A stretch of DNA of 64,000 nucleotides from DYFT01 sp041695085 (GCA_041695085.1 JBGFRO010000028.1:1-64000), one strand, 5' to 3'. Shown: positions 41,207-49,670, counted from the first letter of the stretch. Translations and numbers: made by a program. Notes: generated from the sequence alone by a model not told the origin.

Positions 41207-42363
41207 AACGCGTCTCCTTGCTTGTTGTAATTCCAAATGCCCCAGAGTGCAAGCCCAAAACCATCTGCACGATCAAGGGGATTATCACTAACAGGTTGTA
41301 GCCAAGCTTGATCAACAGGAAAACCAGGGCTCCCTTCAATCTCGAAGAAGTACACAGATCCAGCGGGCACCATCCACTGAACCGGTTTGGGCTGTTTATG
41401 CAGATAGTCCCATCCGCTGACAGGCTCGCGCCGCTTCACTGCCGCCGCTATAAGCTTTAACTTGCAGCCTTTGAGAGCTGGTGGCAGTTCATTTGAGTAA
41501 CCATCGAGCCAACCCGGTTTCCAGCCACCTGCAAAGATCGCCGGAGTTGCCAAAATCATCTTCACCCGATTTGCAGAGGAGAATGTTGTTTTCAATTCCT
41601 CGGGACAAGCGGGCCAATCGCTCTCTTCCCCGGCTTCAACCGCAGCCGATCTGTTCTCGCCGCCGAGTTGTCCCACACCAATTGGATTACCATTCTCTGA
41701 ATTGACCTTTGCGATAAGTGACCATTTGTCCTTCTGCTTCTTCTGGAATTGTTCCCACTTGTGTTTCTCGAAGCTGAGGAACTGCGCGCTGAAGAGTCTG
41801 CCTTCTTGGCTTGTTCCCATCTCATCGGAAATCTCGACGTGCACTCGCTCTTCTCGGGGAAGACCTCTAACTGTGTTTTGTGGTACAGAAAAATTGTCTC
41901 CCGAAGGATAAAGCAGCCACTCCTCCATATCCTGCGATTCCCAGAAATTGTAATCCGTCTCGGGCTTCACATCCTCTTTAATGTCCAACGGCTGAATACC
42001 ATCAGGAATGTCTGTCGCTCGCATAGCATCTTTTCGAGGACGCAGGCACATTACTTTTGGGTTATCTGACTTATCCTTGTATATCAGCGCATCGGCCGGA
42101 GCATGAAACACAAGACTATTGTTCAATTTGAGGATGGGACCGGCAATCTCGATCTTCCGCATCTTGTTTGCCTTATCTTGGTTCCATTCCCATTCTCCCG
42201 GTTCTTTATTTCCGATGCGCGTTCTCAAGAAGCCGGCAATGGTTCCGGGCCAGGGAGTGGCAAGCGTTCGTGCGTTGAATGCGCCGGGCTCGTTGGAGAA
42301 CGGACGGCCATCTCGAAAGAGAAGGGGGTCAATACCGCGTATGCGAACGATTTGTTCGTTCAT
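41203..42363 (-). CDS. cmr3: Type III-B protein Cmr3 (Cas5)
   Basis: A 386-residue RAMP that caps the complex and grips the crRNA 5' tag. It has VRIRGIDPLLFRDGRPFSN, a strong Cmr3 start, LATPWPGTIAGFLRTRIGN, and the later PVSGWDYLHKQPKPVQWMVPAGSVYFFEIE, quoted here in two parts around KPVQ, with DNPLDRADGFGLALWGIW at the end. The start overlaps the cas10 stop as ATGA, and the stop overlaps cmr4. No abnormal features. Confidence 0.94.
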   Translation of the reverse strand: MNEQIVRIRGIDPLLFRDGRPFSNEPGAFNARTLATPWPGTIAGFLRTRIGNKEPGEWEWNQDKANKMRKIEIAGPILKLNNSLVFHAPADALIYKDKSDNPKVMCLRPRKDAMRATDIPDGIQPLDIKEDVKPETDYNFWESQDMEEWLLYPSGDNFSVPQNTVRGLPREERVHVEISDEMGTSQEGRLFSAQFLSFEKHKWEQFQKKQKDKWSLIAKVNSENGNPIGVGQLGGENRSAAVEAGEESDWPACPEELKTTFSSANRVKMILATPAIFAGGWKPGWLDGYSNELPPALKGCKLKLIAAAVKRREPVSGWDYLHKQPKPVQWMVPAGSVYFFEIEGSPGFPVDQAWLQPVSDNPLDRADGFGLALWGIWNYNKQGDAL

Positions 42364-44105
42364 TGGTTTACCTCGTAGGTTGATAGGAAACGAGCAATCA
42401 CAAGTTTCTTCGCGAAGTCTTCAAGTTTCCGTGGACTTTTCTCAAAGTCTGGCAACGGAAGTGACGTTTTCTTCTCTTTGCGTTCATAGATGCGATTTGC
42501 TTCTTCCTGCAAACGGTCAACTGGCATTTCTTCGGCTTGGAATTCACGCGCCAGCGTTCGCAATTCATACGGAAACCCACGGGCGAGGCCGTTGCGAAAG
42601 GCATCAATCCAGTCTTGCCAGTCGGTTACATCGTATTGATCATTCCATCTCTCTGCCACAAGGATTGGCTCGCCGGCACGGGTGTGCAGGGCAACCGCAA
42701 GCGCATTGCGATGGTTCTTCGCTTCCTTTTCAGCGGCCCGCGCATGCTCAAGCGACACCAAAAGTGGATCCATATGATGCACGATGGCAATGGCCACTGA
42801 TAGCGAGCCTCCGGGCTTACCGGTCTTATTAAGTGCGTCTATAGCGTTCTTGATGTCCTCTTTGCTGGTGAGAATCTCTCGGAATTTTCCAGCGAGGGAT
42901 GCAGCACATTTCAATGCCTGGTTCAGAGGAAGGAGTGCGAGCACATCATCACCCCCGGAATAAATGCGAAAACCGTTATGATCCGTTTCGACAATTGCCC
43001 TCGCTTTTCGAGCAAAGTCGGATAGTAGCTGCGAGAATGTGTGATGTTTTTCCTTACTCTTCAGTTCGCCAATGAGTGCACCCATTCTATCACCGTCGGC
43101 TGCAACGATGGCGTAATAGGGTGGGCATTCGGAGCCTCGGTAACCGAGAGATTTGGCAGCATCCAGAATCGTTTTTCGCCATTGAGGAATGTCTTGATTG
43201 CTGAGCAGTTTCAAAACTTCGTCGCGACGCTTGTCGTACTTTTTGTCTTGAGCCTTTTGTAGCGCCTCGATTTCTTCTTCCAGGCGGTTAGGGAACATGA
43301 GATCGCCCATGTCAATCCCTGACGGACTTTGCTCAACCAGTGTATTCAGTTCAGTCAAAGCATTCTTGAGGACGTTCTGATCCGGATGAGTGGCGACTTT
43401 CTGAACTGCGGGCAAGATGGCCTGTGCGGCCATCCGAGATGTTGAGAAGACGTTCTTCAACTTGTCTCCACGAACGCGCTTAAGAAGGGACAACGCATCA
43501 AGCGTCTCACGTTGCTTCAGCCAAAGCGGGTGCGTTTGATACTCTTGTGGGACGGCTTCCTTTCCGGAGATTTTCAGTACACAGTCCCTCGAAGGATCGA
43601 GTGGGCTCTTTGGGCGGTTGTTCACTTTGTCTGGTTGTAGGAAGTCGCGAAGTGCTTTTCGACCTGCTAGTAAGCGATCGAGCTGTTGACGTTTGCTTTC
43701 GTATGTTCCCTCTTGCCCATCCCACTCCAGCCATGCTGAATAGAATTCCAAGAAGCTCTCAATCTGTTTGTTGGCATTGTCTTCGTCAAAATGGGATTTG
43801 GGGATCTGTTCCATAGCGTCTCTCCATACCTCGCGCAGATAGTCAAGTGCGGCGTTCCTGCATTCTTTAGAAACTGTCGCAGGATCGGCGTTTGTAATCT
43901 CGGCAATGATTTTGTTTGGGCCATCCGTATTGGGATTGGCTGGGAAGATGAGGGTGCCGTACCTCTTGTCAACGATGTGATTGACAATGGTGTTAGCAAT
44001 TTCTACCAAAAGTTGGGAACCGGCATACAGGTCTGCCGTCCGCCGAGCCGCAGCGATGAAGTCCTGAACAGGACCGATAGAGATGGCGAGAAGATGCTTG
44101 CTCAT
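42360..44105 (-). CDS. cas10: Type III-B large subunit Cas10 (Cmr2), HD-less with intact GGDD
   Basis: A 581-residue Cas10. It starts directly with the first palm (LLAISIGPVQDFIAAARRT), so the N-terminal HD nuclease domain of about 200 residues found in many Cmr2 proteins is missing. The second palm has AADGDRMGAL (about 335-344) and the cyclase box SGGDDVLALLP, with GGDD at 384-387, followed by GGSLSVAIAIVHH. A helical C-terminal domain closes the protein. It should make cyclic oligoadenylates from ATP upon target RNA binding but should not cut ssDNA. Four-base overlaps on both sides couple it to cmr1 and cmr3. Confidence 0.95.
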   Translation of the reverse strand: MSKHLLAISIGPVQDFIAAARRTADLYAGSQLLVEIANTIVNHIVDKRYGTLIFPANPNTDGPNKIIAEITNADPATVSKECRNAALDYLREVWRDAMEQIPKSHFDEDNANKQIESFLEFYSAWLEWDGQEGTYESKRQQLDRLLAGRKALRDFLQPDKVNNRPKSPLDPSRDCVLKISGKEAVPQEYQTHPLWLKQRETLDALSLLKRVRGDKLKNVFSTSRMAAQAILPAVQKVATHPDQNVLKNALTELNTLVEQSPSGIDMGDLMFPNRLEEEIEALQKAQDKKYDKRRDEVLKLLSNQDIPQWRKTILDAAKSLGYRGSECPPYYAIVAADGDRMGALIGELKSKEKHHTFSQLLSDFARKARAIVETDHNGFRIYSGGDDVLALLPLNQALKCAASLAGKFREILTSKEDIKNAIDALNKTGKPGGSLSVAIAIVHHMDPLLVSLEHARAAEKEAKNHRNALAVALHTRAGEPILVAERWNDQYDVTDWQDWIDAFRNGLARGFPYELRTLAREFQAEEMPVDRLQEEANRIYERKEKKTSLPLPDFEKSPRKLEDFAKKLVIARFLSTYEVNQ

Positions 44106-45382
44106 AGCGTCACCTCAATCACATTCGTCGCACCCCATATCTTTTTCGCTGCTGCAGTGACCGCTTGGAGTGGATCTGTAGCACCGAGAGCTGTCAAGAC
44201 TTTGTCCGAAGTTGGGATTTTGAGATCCACCTTATCCTTATCGATGGCAATCTTCTCCGGCTTTGGCGCCGAGAGAATTGCCACCATGGGACACACTGAC
44301 CCGTCAGCAAACATGATTGGCTTTAGGATTACGGGTGATGACATTCGACCCGTCTCAGATGCTTCTATAGCAAACTTAGTGTAAGGTGCATTGTCGAACC
44401 ACTGATAGATAATCGGTAGGCCAAGAAATGGTTTGGCCAATGCAAGTGAACTTGGACGGGGACTCTTTGGAAAATAACTCTTCACCAGAACTTTCCTGTA
44501 ATCATCCCAATCACAGTTTGATGTCGGATCATAATTGGATCTTACCGGTGGAATATGTCCCTTTCTGAATCTTGCCCAGAACGCGCCAAGAGTTCTCCAT
44601 GCAACCTCTGATGCAGAGAGGTTATTGTCAGCCTTGCATCCTTCCCCAATAATCACGGTAGCGTCTTTCAGAAGAGTGTGACTCGTGCTGGCAGGGTTCC
44701 CAACTATCAGAGATTTCATCCAAGACCCTATCCTTTCCTTGTCACGAACTGGTGGTAACCATTCATTTGTATTATTGCCAATCACTTGCAGCGCGCCACA
44801 TCCACGTCTTGTTCTCGCCCCAACTCCCCCAAAGGTCAGCCATGCTTTTACGGCATTCCTAATACTCTTAACTTCCTCTACACTTATATCCTCATATTCT
44901 TTCGTCTTCACATTCCATCTTTGGTGCACGACGAGTTGAAGTTCAAATTTCACACCCTTCCGTGCAGTTGCTTCAGGTATCTGCTCTTTCTTTTGTGCTT
45001 GGAAAGGAAATATGAAGTAGCCTTCCCTTGGTCCATGCTTGCTGATTTCTTTCGGCGCCAATTCGCTTTGTTTCTTTTCTTCACCAGCCTCGGTGAGTTT
45101 CGACATCAACGACAGCACGCCCGGCAGTTCCATGCTACCCCAAATAGCCTTCTCTTTATCAAACATCGCTTCGGCGGAAGGAAAAGTCGCGCCCGCCGTT
45201 GCTCTCCACCAGAACCGCAACTGGCCTCGTATCGCTGCTGGCCGAATTACGCAAACCGGATCAACCTCGCGCGCCTTGTATCCGCCGCCGAACATCGGTG
45301 TAACGACTTTGAGAGTGAGATTTATCTCGTGCCGTTCAGATGGTTTCTTCCACTCAGGTGGCTTAGGCAAGTTTCGTGGCAT
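44102..45382 (-). CDS. cmr1: Type III-B RAMP protein Cmr1
   Basis: A 426-residue two-RAMP protein from the ATG at 45380-45382, with AGGAGAAAAACACC upstream. It shows INLTLKVVTPMFGGG, the classic RAIRGQLRFWWRA element as PAAIRGQLRFWWRATAG, FGGVGARTRRGCGALQ, and KPFLGLPIIYQWFDN in the second half. Cmr1 sits with Cmr6 at the distal end of the complex. It is the first gene of the tightly overlapped cmr run and is preceded by a short Cas10-like remnant. Confidence 0.94.
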   Translation of the reverse strand: MPRNLPKPPEWKKPSERHEINLTLKVVTPMFGGGYKAREVDPVCVIRPAAIRGQLRFWWRATAGATFPSAEAMFDKEKAIWGSMELPGVLSLMSKLTEAGEEKKQSELAPKEISKHGPREGYFIFPFQAQKKEQIPEATARKGVKFELQLVVHQRWNVKTKEYEDISVEEVKSIRNAVKAWLTFGGVGARTRRGCGALQVIGNNTNEWLPPVRDKERIGSWMKSLIVGNPASTSHTLLKDATVIIGEGCKADNNLSASEVAWRTLGAFWARFRKGHIPPVRSNYDPTSNCDWDDYRKVLVKSYFPKSPRPSSLALAKPFLGLPIIYQWFDNAPYTKFAIEASETGRMSSPVILKPIMFADGSVCPMVAILSAPKPEKIAIDKDKVDLKIPTSDKVLTALGATDPLQAVTAAAKKIWGATNVIEVTL

Positions 45383-45420
45383 GGTGTTTTTCTCCTAATT
45401 GCGTCTTAATTGAGTGTACT

Positions 45421-45540
45421 TCATCGCTTCCAGGGTGACAATTCGGATTTATCAGCACCCTCCACATTCTCGCGCAGTTTGTTCGTCGCAAAGATATAGC
45501 GTTGGTTGCCGGATGTTTCAATGAGAAAGATGTACATCAT
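45421..45540 (-). pseudogene. Remnant of a Cas10-like palm protein (first 26 or so codons) ending in a stop
   Basis: A 39-codon frame from ATGATG at 45535-45540 to TGA at 45421-45423, with GGAGG seven nt before the start. The product reads MMYIFLIE then ETSGNQRYIFATNKLREN and then loses similarity (VEGADKSELSPWKR). The segment L-x-E-T-S-G-N-Q-x-Y-I-F-A-T-x-x-L-R-E-N matches the first strand and helix of Cas10-superfamily palm domains. It lines up with LLAISIGPVQDFIAAARRT of the Cas10 in this operon. It therefore looks like the truncated start of a second Cas10-like polymerase gene. It could still be translated as a micro-protein. Confidence 0.55.
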
Positions 45541-45581
45541 AGAAAGACCTCCGCTGTGAAAGGAAAAGTATGTGGCTATTT

Positions 45582-46394
45582 CTAACCGAGATTCTGTACA
45601 ACGTTCGTCAACACTTGCAGAATTTCTGCCATACTGCGCTCAAACATCGCCCGCACATCCTCCAGTGTCCATCCCGTCACATCCAGAATCCACCGCACTA
45701 CTACAACAAGCAGCGCCACACCTGCGATCGCAATGCCGATGACCATAGCGTTGAAGGCAATGAACGCTATGGCTGCCACAATCGGCTTGAGAATCGAAGC
45801 ACCGAGCCAGACCAGAAGTGCAATTGCGGCGATCTTGATGCCGAGTTCAAGCCAGCTTCGCGGGTCTCTTCCCTTGCGCTGAGCCAGCTGGAAACTGAAC
45901 TCCAAATCCTTTCCATCCTTAACGATTGTTCGCCCGTTGTCGTCGGTAAGCTTAATCGATGGATAGAGTCCTTCCCGTCCCCAGAGCAAGTTCGCCGCTT
46001 CGCCCGTGGTCTCGCGTTCAACTCGCACGTGGCGATATCGTGCTGCACCACCAGCGACGATAGTGAGACGCAATACTTCCTGCCCGCCATCGAACGGGAA
46101 GGCAATTCTCAGTTGGCGGCCTGCGTTTTCAGCAAGGGCTTGAAGTTTGGTGTATTGGGACTTGATCGTCTGAGCAAGCTCCTCCATATCGGTGGTTAAC
46201 GTAACATCTGGCGCTTGCCGTGTCCGTGGTGTTCTCGATCGACTTTCTCCAAGTTGTGTATGAGCCCCTTCATTGAGTTCTTCGGTTGCCGTCACATGGC
46301 TGCATCCTACGAAAAATGGGGCTGTCATGGCAGATGCAAGAACGATCGATGCGTCCCACAAAAATTCTCGCCGTGTCCGTTGTGCGTTGTTCAT
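45582..46394 (-). CDS. Tat-type lipoprotein-like protein with C-terminal membrane helices
   Basis: A 270-residue protein of unknown family. The N-terminus has a twin-arginine motif and lipobox (TRREFLWDASIVLASA then FFVGCSH), so it may be a Tat-exported lipoprotein. The middle has a charged helical stretch (MEELAQTIKSQYTKLQALAE) and a small beta-rich part (LRIAFPFDGGQEVLRLTIVA). The C-terminal third has two to three hydrophobic helices (ELGIKIAAIALLVWLGASIL; KPIVAAIAFIAFNAMVIGIA; VALLVVVVRWIL). It lies on the cas strand between a CARF gene and cmr1. It may be part of the system or a passenger. Confidence 0.6.
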   Translation of the reverse strand: MNNAQRTRREFLWDASIVLASAMTAPFFVGCSHVTATEELNEGAHTQLGESRSRTPRTRQAPDVTLTTDMEELAQTIKSQYTKLQALAENAGRQLRIAFPFDGGQEVLRLTIVAGGAARYRHVRVERETTGEAANLLWGREGLYPSIKLTDDNGRTIVKDGKDLEFSFQLAQRKGRDPRSWLELGIKIAAIALLVWLGASILKPIVAAIAFIAFNAMVIGIAIAGVALLVVVVRWILDVTGWTLEDVRAMFERSMAEILQVLTNVVQNLG

Positions 46395-46518
46395 ATTTCT
46401 ATCCTCTCTTCATAGAGTTTGTTGATTCGTGACGAAGAGGGGAAAGCTCCTCGTTCAAAAACAACATACTCCCCTTTTTCCTTTCTTTCCACAAAGAGAA
46501 CGTTCCCGGACATGCCAT

Positions 46519-47577
46519 CTAATCAAAAGAGATTTTTGACCTGTCTAACAAGATCGTATAACGCGCTTGCCGATACTCGCCTACAGTCGTTACCGCATAA
46601 TAGCGTGCGAGGCCTTCGCCGAGTGTCTGCCTCAGTGTTCGTCGAACTGTCGAAGCCGCCTTCATGAGAAGCTCGTCACGACCTTTCCCAGCCATCGATC
46701 GTTTCACGCGCTCTCTATGTCCGTAGTCGGGCGCGATCTGTTCATAGAGGTTCCACAAACGGTTCCAGTTCCGGGCGCCAAAGCGTTTACCTGCATTCAA
46801 AGGCTTTTGCTGCTTTGCGCAGAACAGGTAGAAAGCGAATGGGAACGGCTTCATTCGAATGCGTTGGCTTCCGACGATAACGGTGCGCGATGACCTGTCG
46901 AATATCAATCGCGGGAGGTTGAGAAGTTGATCGATCTCTCCCTGAGCGATGGAAACCAATTCACTGAAAGATGCCCTTGGATACTCGCGCAACAGCGGCA
47001 GTTTCTCGAGCAAATGCAGATAAGGAACCTGAGCTATAACGAGCTGACGGCCCTCCTCTTCATTCTCCGGGAAGAATTTCTTCGAATCCTCAAGTGCTTT
47101 ACTGACAAGAACATGGTACATTGCATCAACTTTTCTTCCAAAGAGGGAAAGGGCAGATGCCATGGCGACGCTCATCGTTTTCCGCCCGCCTGTGATGGAG
47201 CAATGCAATACCGTGTCAGGCTCAGAGGCCTTGGTTCTGATGAAATCAGTGATGAGATTGGGGAACAGTTGATTCTCGCGATCCGAGCGAATGTCATGCA
47301 GCTCAACCGACTCTTCTCGTGCTACCAGAACATGCCTGGCAGGATCGAACGCAGGCTGTCTCAACAAATATTGGGCACACATTCTTTGAATTTCGTTCAC
47401 AAGGGGAGGAAGTTGAACACGCAATTCACCCATCAGTGCTGCTTTTCCTTCTGCCGTCGTGATGACAAAGACTTCACTGATGGGAATCTTTTTCTGTACC
47501 ATCAGACCGTAAAGCGTCTCGGTGACCACTTGCGGCGTCATGCCCGTTACTGCAATCAGAGTATGCTTCGGGGGCAT
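46519..47577 (-). CDS. CARF-domain protein, NE0113/SSO2081-like, with C-terminal winged helix
   Basis: About 352 residues from the ATG at 47575-47577, chosen because GGAG lies 8-9 nt upstream. The N-terminal CARF domain has LIAVTGMTPQVVTETLYGL, the family hallmark, VFVITTAEGK, and the ligand loop HCSITGGRKTMSVAMA. The C-terminal part (about residues 200-352) is helical, then has TLGEGLARYYAVTTVGEYR, which suggests a winged helix. The NE0113/SSO2081 group includes cyclic-oligoadenylate ring nucleases, and other CARF-winged helix proteins regulate transcription. Which applies here cannot be told. It is upstream of the cmr genes on the same strand. Confidence 0.85.
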   Translation of the reverse strand: MPPKHTLIAVTGMTPQVVTETLYGLMVQKKIPISEVFVITTAEGKAALMGELRVQLPPLVNEIQRMCAQYLLRQPAFDPARHVLVAREESVELHDIRSDRENQLFPNLITDFIRTKASEPDTVLHCSITGGRKTMSVAMASALSLFGRKVDAMYHVLVSKALEDSKKFFPENEEEGRQLVIAQVPYLHLLEKLPLLREYPRASFSELVSIAQGEIDQLLNLPRLIFDRSSRTVIVGSQRIRMKPFPFAFYLFCAKQQKPLNAGKRFGARNWNRLWNLYEQIAPDYGHRERVKRSMAGKGRDELLMKAASTVRRTLRQTLGEGLARYYAVTTVGEYRQARYTILLDRSKISFD

Positions 47578-47636
47578 CTGTGTTCTCCAATGACAAAAGG
47601 AATAATGCCGATGCGGCACACCGTTTTTGCTTCTTT

Positions 47637-47909
47637 TCAATTCCAGATGTGCCGCGGAAGAGGGAAAATCGAACAGATATTCGAAAGAAGAAATGCCGCG
47701 CAGAACATGTCTTTGTCAGATGGCCCTTGCTTAAGGCTCCTCTCTAAAGCAGCGCAAGAGGCAGCGGCCACATGGAAATACTCTTCGCAAAGCTCGCATT
47801 TGGAGAGGTGTCGCAACACCTGGGCGCGCTCAACCTCCTCTAACTCGTGAGGGAAGGCTGCTAACAACTCCAGTTGATACTCCGAGCAATGTGTACGTTC
47901 CATGTACAA
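47637..47909 (-). CDS. Small zinc-finger protein, anti-sigma-like (zf-HC2)
   Basis: A 90-residue protein with HCSEYQLELLAAFPHELE and then RHLSKCELCEEYF, the H-x3-C-x2-C zinc motif of ZAS-type anti-sigma factors. No membrane helix follows. The C-terminal 25 residues (DMFCAAFLLSNICSIFP) are Cys-containing and hydrophobic but short, so the protein may be truncated relative to true anti-sigma factors. The start is the ATG at 47909 or the ATG two codons later. It precedes the CARF gene by 60 nt on the same strand. The role is unknown. No sigma factor gene is nearby. Confidence 0.6.
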   Translation of the reverse strand: MYMERTHCSEYQLELLAAFPHELEEVERAQVLRHLSKCELCEEYFHVAAASCAALERSLKQGPSDKDMFCAAFLLSNICSIFPLPRHIWN

Positions 47910-47912
47910 CTA

Positions 47913-47941
47913 TATATTTCGACGTTCACGTGTGTTGTCAG
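47913..47941 (-). promoter_or_regulatory. Weak candidate promoter for the CRISPR operon
   Basis: On the minus strand CTGACA (47936-47941), a 17-nt spacer and AATATA (47913-47918). The start of transcription would fall almost at the zinc-finger start codon, so the mRNA would be leaderless. This weakens the call. Confidence 0.3.
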
Positions 47942-48077
47942 AAAATCCCCGTTCACCTCTACCCTCGTGCGCGTTGAATGTGGGCGGGATAACGCTTGTG
48001 ATCAGAGCCAAAACAGATAAAGCCATACAGGATGGCCGGAAGTAAGGTCTGTAGCTGTACTAAGTCGGTGCTTCCGA

Positions 48078-48123
48078 ATAAAAACAGAAAAGCCCCCGTC
48101 GTTGGATTTCAACTCCAGAGGCT
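48078..48123 (-). terminator. Rho-independent terminator
   Basis: On the minus strand AGCC (48120-48123) pairs with GGCT (48091-48094), and an inner GTTG pairs with CAAC, followed by TTTTCTGTTTTT. It lies 160 nt after the ZIP-family stop and before the zinc-finger gene, so it insulates the CRISPR operon from upstream transcription. Confidence 0.6.
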
Positions 48124-48190
48124 TCACACAGTTCGCCAACGCGTTGAAACTCCCCACAGGAGCCTGCTGGCAAACAGCGAAAAACGAATG
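48078..48190 (-). ncRNA. Candidate small RNA of about 110 nt upstream of the CRISPR operon
   Basis: The gap 47910-48282 has no supported gene. On the minus strand TTGCTT (48219-48224), a 16-nt spacer and TATATT (48197-48202) could start a transcript near 48190. It would fold a hairpin from GTTTGCCA (about 48168-48175) with TTGGCGAAC (48131-48139) that encloses an inner CTCC/GGAG stem, and end at the terminator at 48078-48123. No known RNA family is recognised. An alternative is that only the terminator is real, serving the ZIP gene upstream. Confidence 0.4.
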
Positions 48191-48282
48191 GAGCTAAATA
48201 TAGCGGTTGCAATCCAAAAAGCAAACTACCATATAATGTGCTGAAAAAGCAATCAGACAGTCTCAGGTGGGCAAAATCCGAA

Positions 48283-49611
48283 TCACAAAAACGTAAACAG
48301 GAACGCGAAGAGAAATCCTGCAATAGTGGCAAGTCCGACAGGGGGGCCGCCGTCTTCATACGCCTCCGGCATCATCACGGAAGCCACCATGGCCAGAATG
48401 CCACCTCCCGCAATCGCACCCACAAGCGTGAGAGCCGTTGCAGGTGCGTGGGAGAGGAAGACGTTGCCGAAGGCTGCAGCCACGGCGCTGGCAGCGACGA
48501 GCGTCCCCCACAACGAAAAGATCTTGAGCTTGGAGAATCCGGCCTGCTTCATCCCTACCGCACTGGCGATCGCTTCAGGGAGATTTGAGAGAAAGACAGC
48601 AGCAAGAAAGGTGAATCGAAAGGTTTCGAACGAGACGAAGTTCGAACCAATGACAACCGACTCCGGAATGCCATCTAACAGCGCGCCGAGAAAGATTGCA
48701 AGCGGTACTCCCGACTCGGCATGCTTCTTCATCAGCCGCGCCTCCTCCCCCTTCGTGAGCCGTTGAATATTGGCCACTGCCGCTTTCTGCCATACATCTG
48801 CATCCATCCGTCCTTGTGTCGCTTCGACGTTTTGGAGCAGACGCTGAGAATTCAACTGCTCCACTGCAAGCCGGAGCTTTGGCGAGCGTTCCAGCAGCTC
48901 GTCGAAGTGAACTTTGTCGATCTTCAACAGCGAAGCGTCCGTTGCGGCAATGGCAGAGGCGCTCCGCGGTTCTCCCGTAAGCAGCGCCATCTCGCCGAAC
49001 GATTGGCCGGGTCCGAGGTGGGCAAGTGGTTCGGCTTTCTCGTCTTGCTCATTATCAACGAAGATGTCGATTCTGCCATCATCAATAAAGTAGAGAGCGT
49101 CCCCCTTGTCGCCGCGCCGAAAGACTGCTTCACCTTTTCGCACCTGAACGGGCTGGACGCACAGCAAGACCTCCTCCATCTCCTCCGGAGGTAGAGAACG
49201 GACAAGCTCAATTTTGGAGAGACGGGAGAGAATCGCAGCCGATTCCTCCCTCTTCTTGTTGAGGAGATACAACTTTGCCATGGCGGGGTGACGCAGCGCG
49301 GCGCCGCGTTGTTCGAGCACCCTGTTTCCCAAATAGTACATCACACCGCCGGCGATGAAACCGACTGCTACCCAGAACCAACTTTGCACGCCCGTTAAAT
49401 GAGCGTGGTGCACCAGCCGCTCCGCTCCTTCGAACGCTAATTCCAGAGCGAGCGCTTGAATGAGCGCACCTGTTCCAAAGGCCATGATAATTGCATTGGA
49501 TCGCCGCGAAGGGCGAAAGAAAAGTCCGATTGAAACGCCGATCAGGAGTGACACCATGGCGAGCAGCGCCATCAGGACAGCACCGAGTACCGTTTGTGGA
49601 TCAAAGCTCAT
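48283..49611 (-). CDS. ZIP-family metal transporter interrupted by a cyclic-nucleotide-binding domain
   Basis: A 442-residue inner-membrane protein. Three to four helices lie in residues 1-98. A cytoplasmic cNMP-binding domain follows (about 130-255) with GEAVFRRGDKGDALYFIDDG and the phosphate cassette GQSFGEMALLTGEPRSASA. The second membrane half from about 300 has the ZIP metal signatures LLDGIPESVVIG (311-322) and LSNLPEAIASAVG (341-353). The usual His of ZIP motif 4 (H-x-x-P/D-G) is replaced by L-D-G-I-P-E here. The layout suggests metal transport gated by a nucleotide signal. It is on the same strand as, and upstream of, the CRISPR operon, but a terminator separates them. Confidence 0.85.
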   Translation of the reverse strand: MSFDPQTVLGAVLMALLAMVSLLIGVSIGLFFRPSRRSNAIIMAFGTGALIQALALELAFEGAERLVHHAHLTGVQSWFWVAVGFIAGGVMYYLGNRVLEQRGAALRHPAMAKLYLLNKKREESAAILSRLSKIELVRSLPPEEMEEVLLCVQPVQVRKGEAVFRRGDKGDALYFIDDGRIDIFVDNEQDEKAEPLAHLGPGQSFGEMALLTGEPRSASAIAATDASLLKIDKVHFDELLERSPKLRLAVEQLNSQRLLQNVEATQGRMDADVWQKAAVANIQRLTKGEEARLMKKHAESGVPLAIFLGALLDGIPESVVIGSNFVSFETFRFTFLAAVFLSNLPEAIASAVGMKQAGFSKLKIFSLWGTLVAASAVAAAFGNVFLSHAPATALTLVGAIAGGGILAMVASVMMPEAYEDGGPPVGLATIAGFLFAFLFTFL

Positions 49612-49670
49612 AGTTGGCCAAATGTTCTACAGACTTGCCATCAGTTGAAACTCACAGCGTCCCCGCCGTG

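Noticed and set aside
48060..48359. 99-codon minus-strand frame downstream of the ZIP gene
   Set aside because: It overlaps the ZIP 3' end and the terminator hairpin and has no ribosome site.
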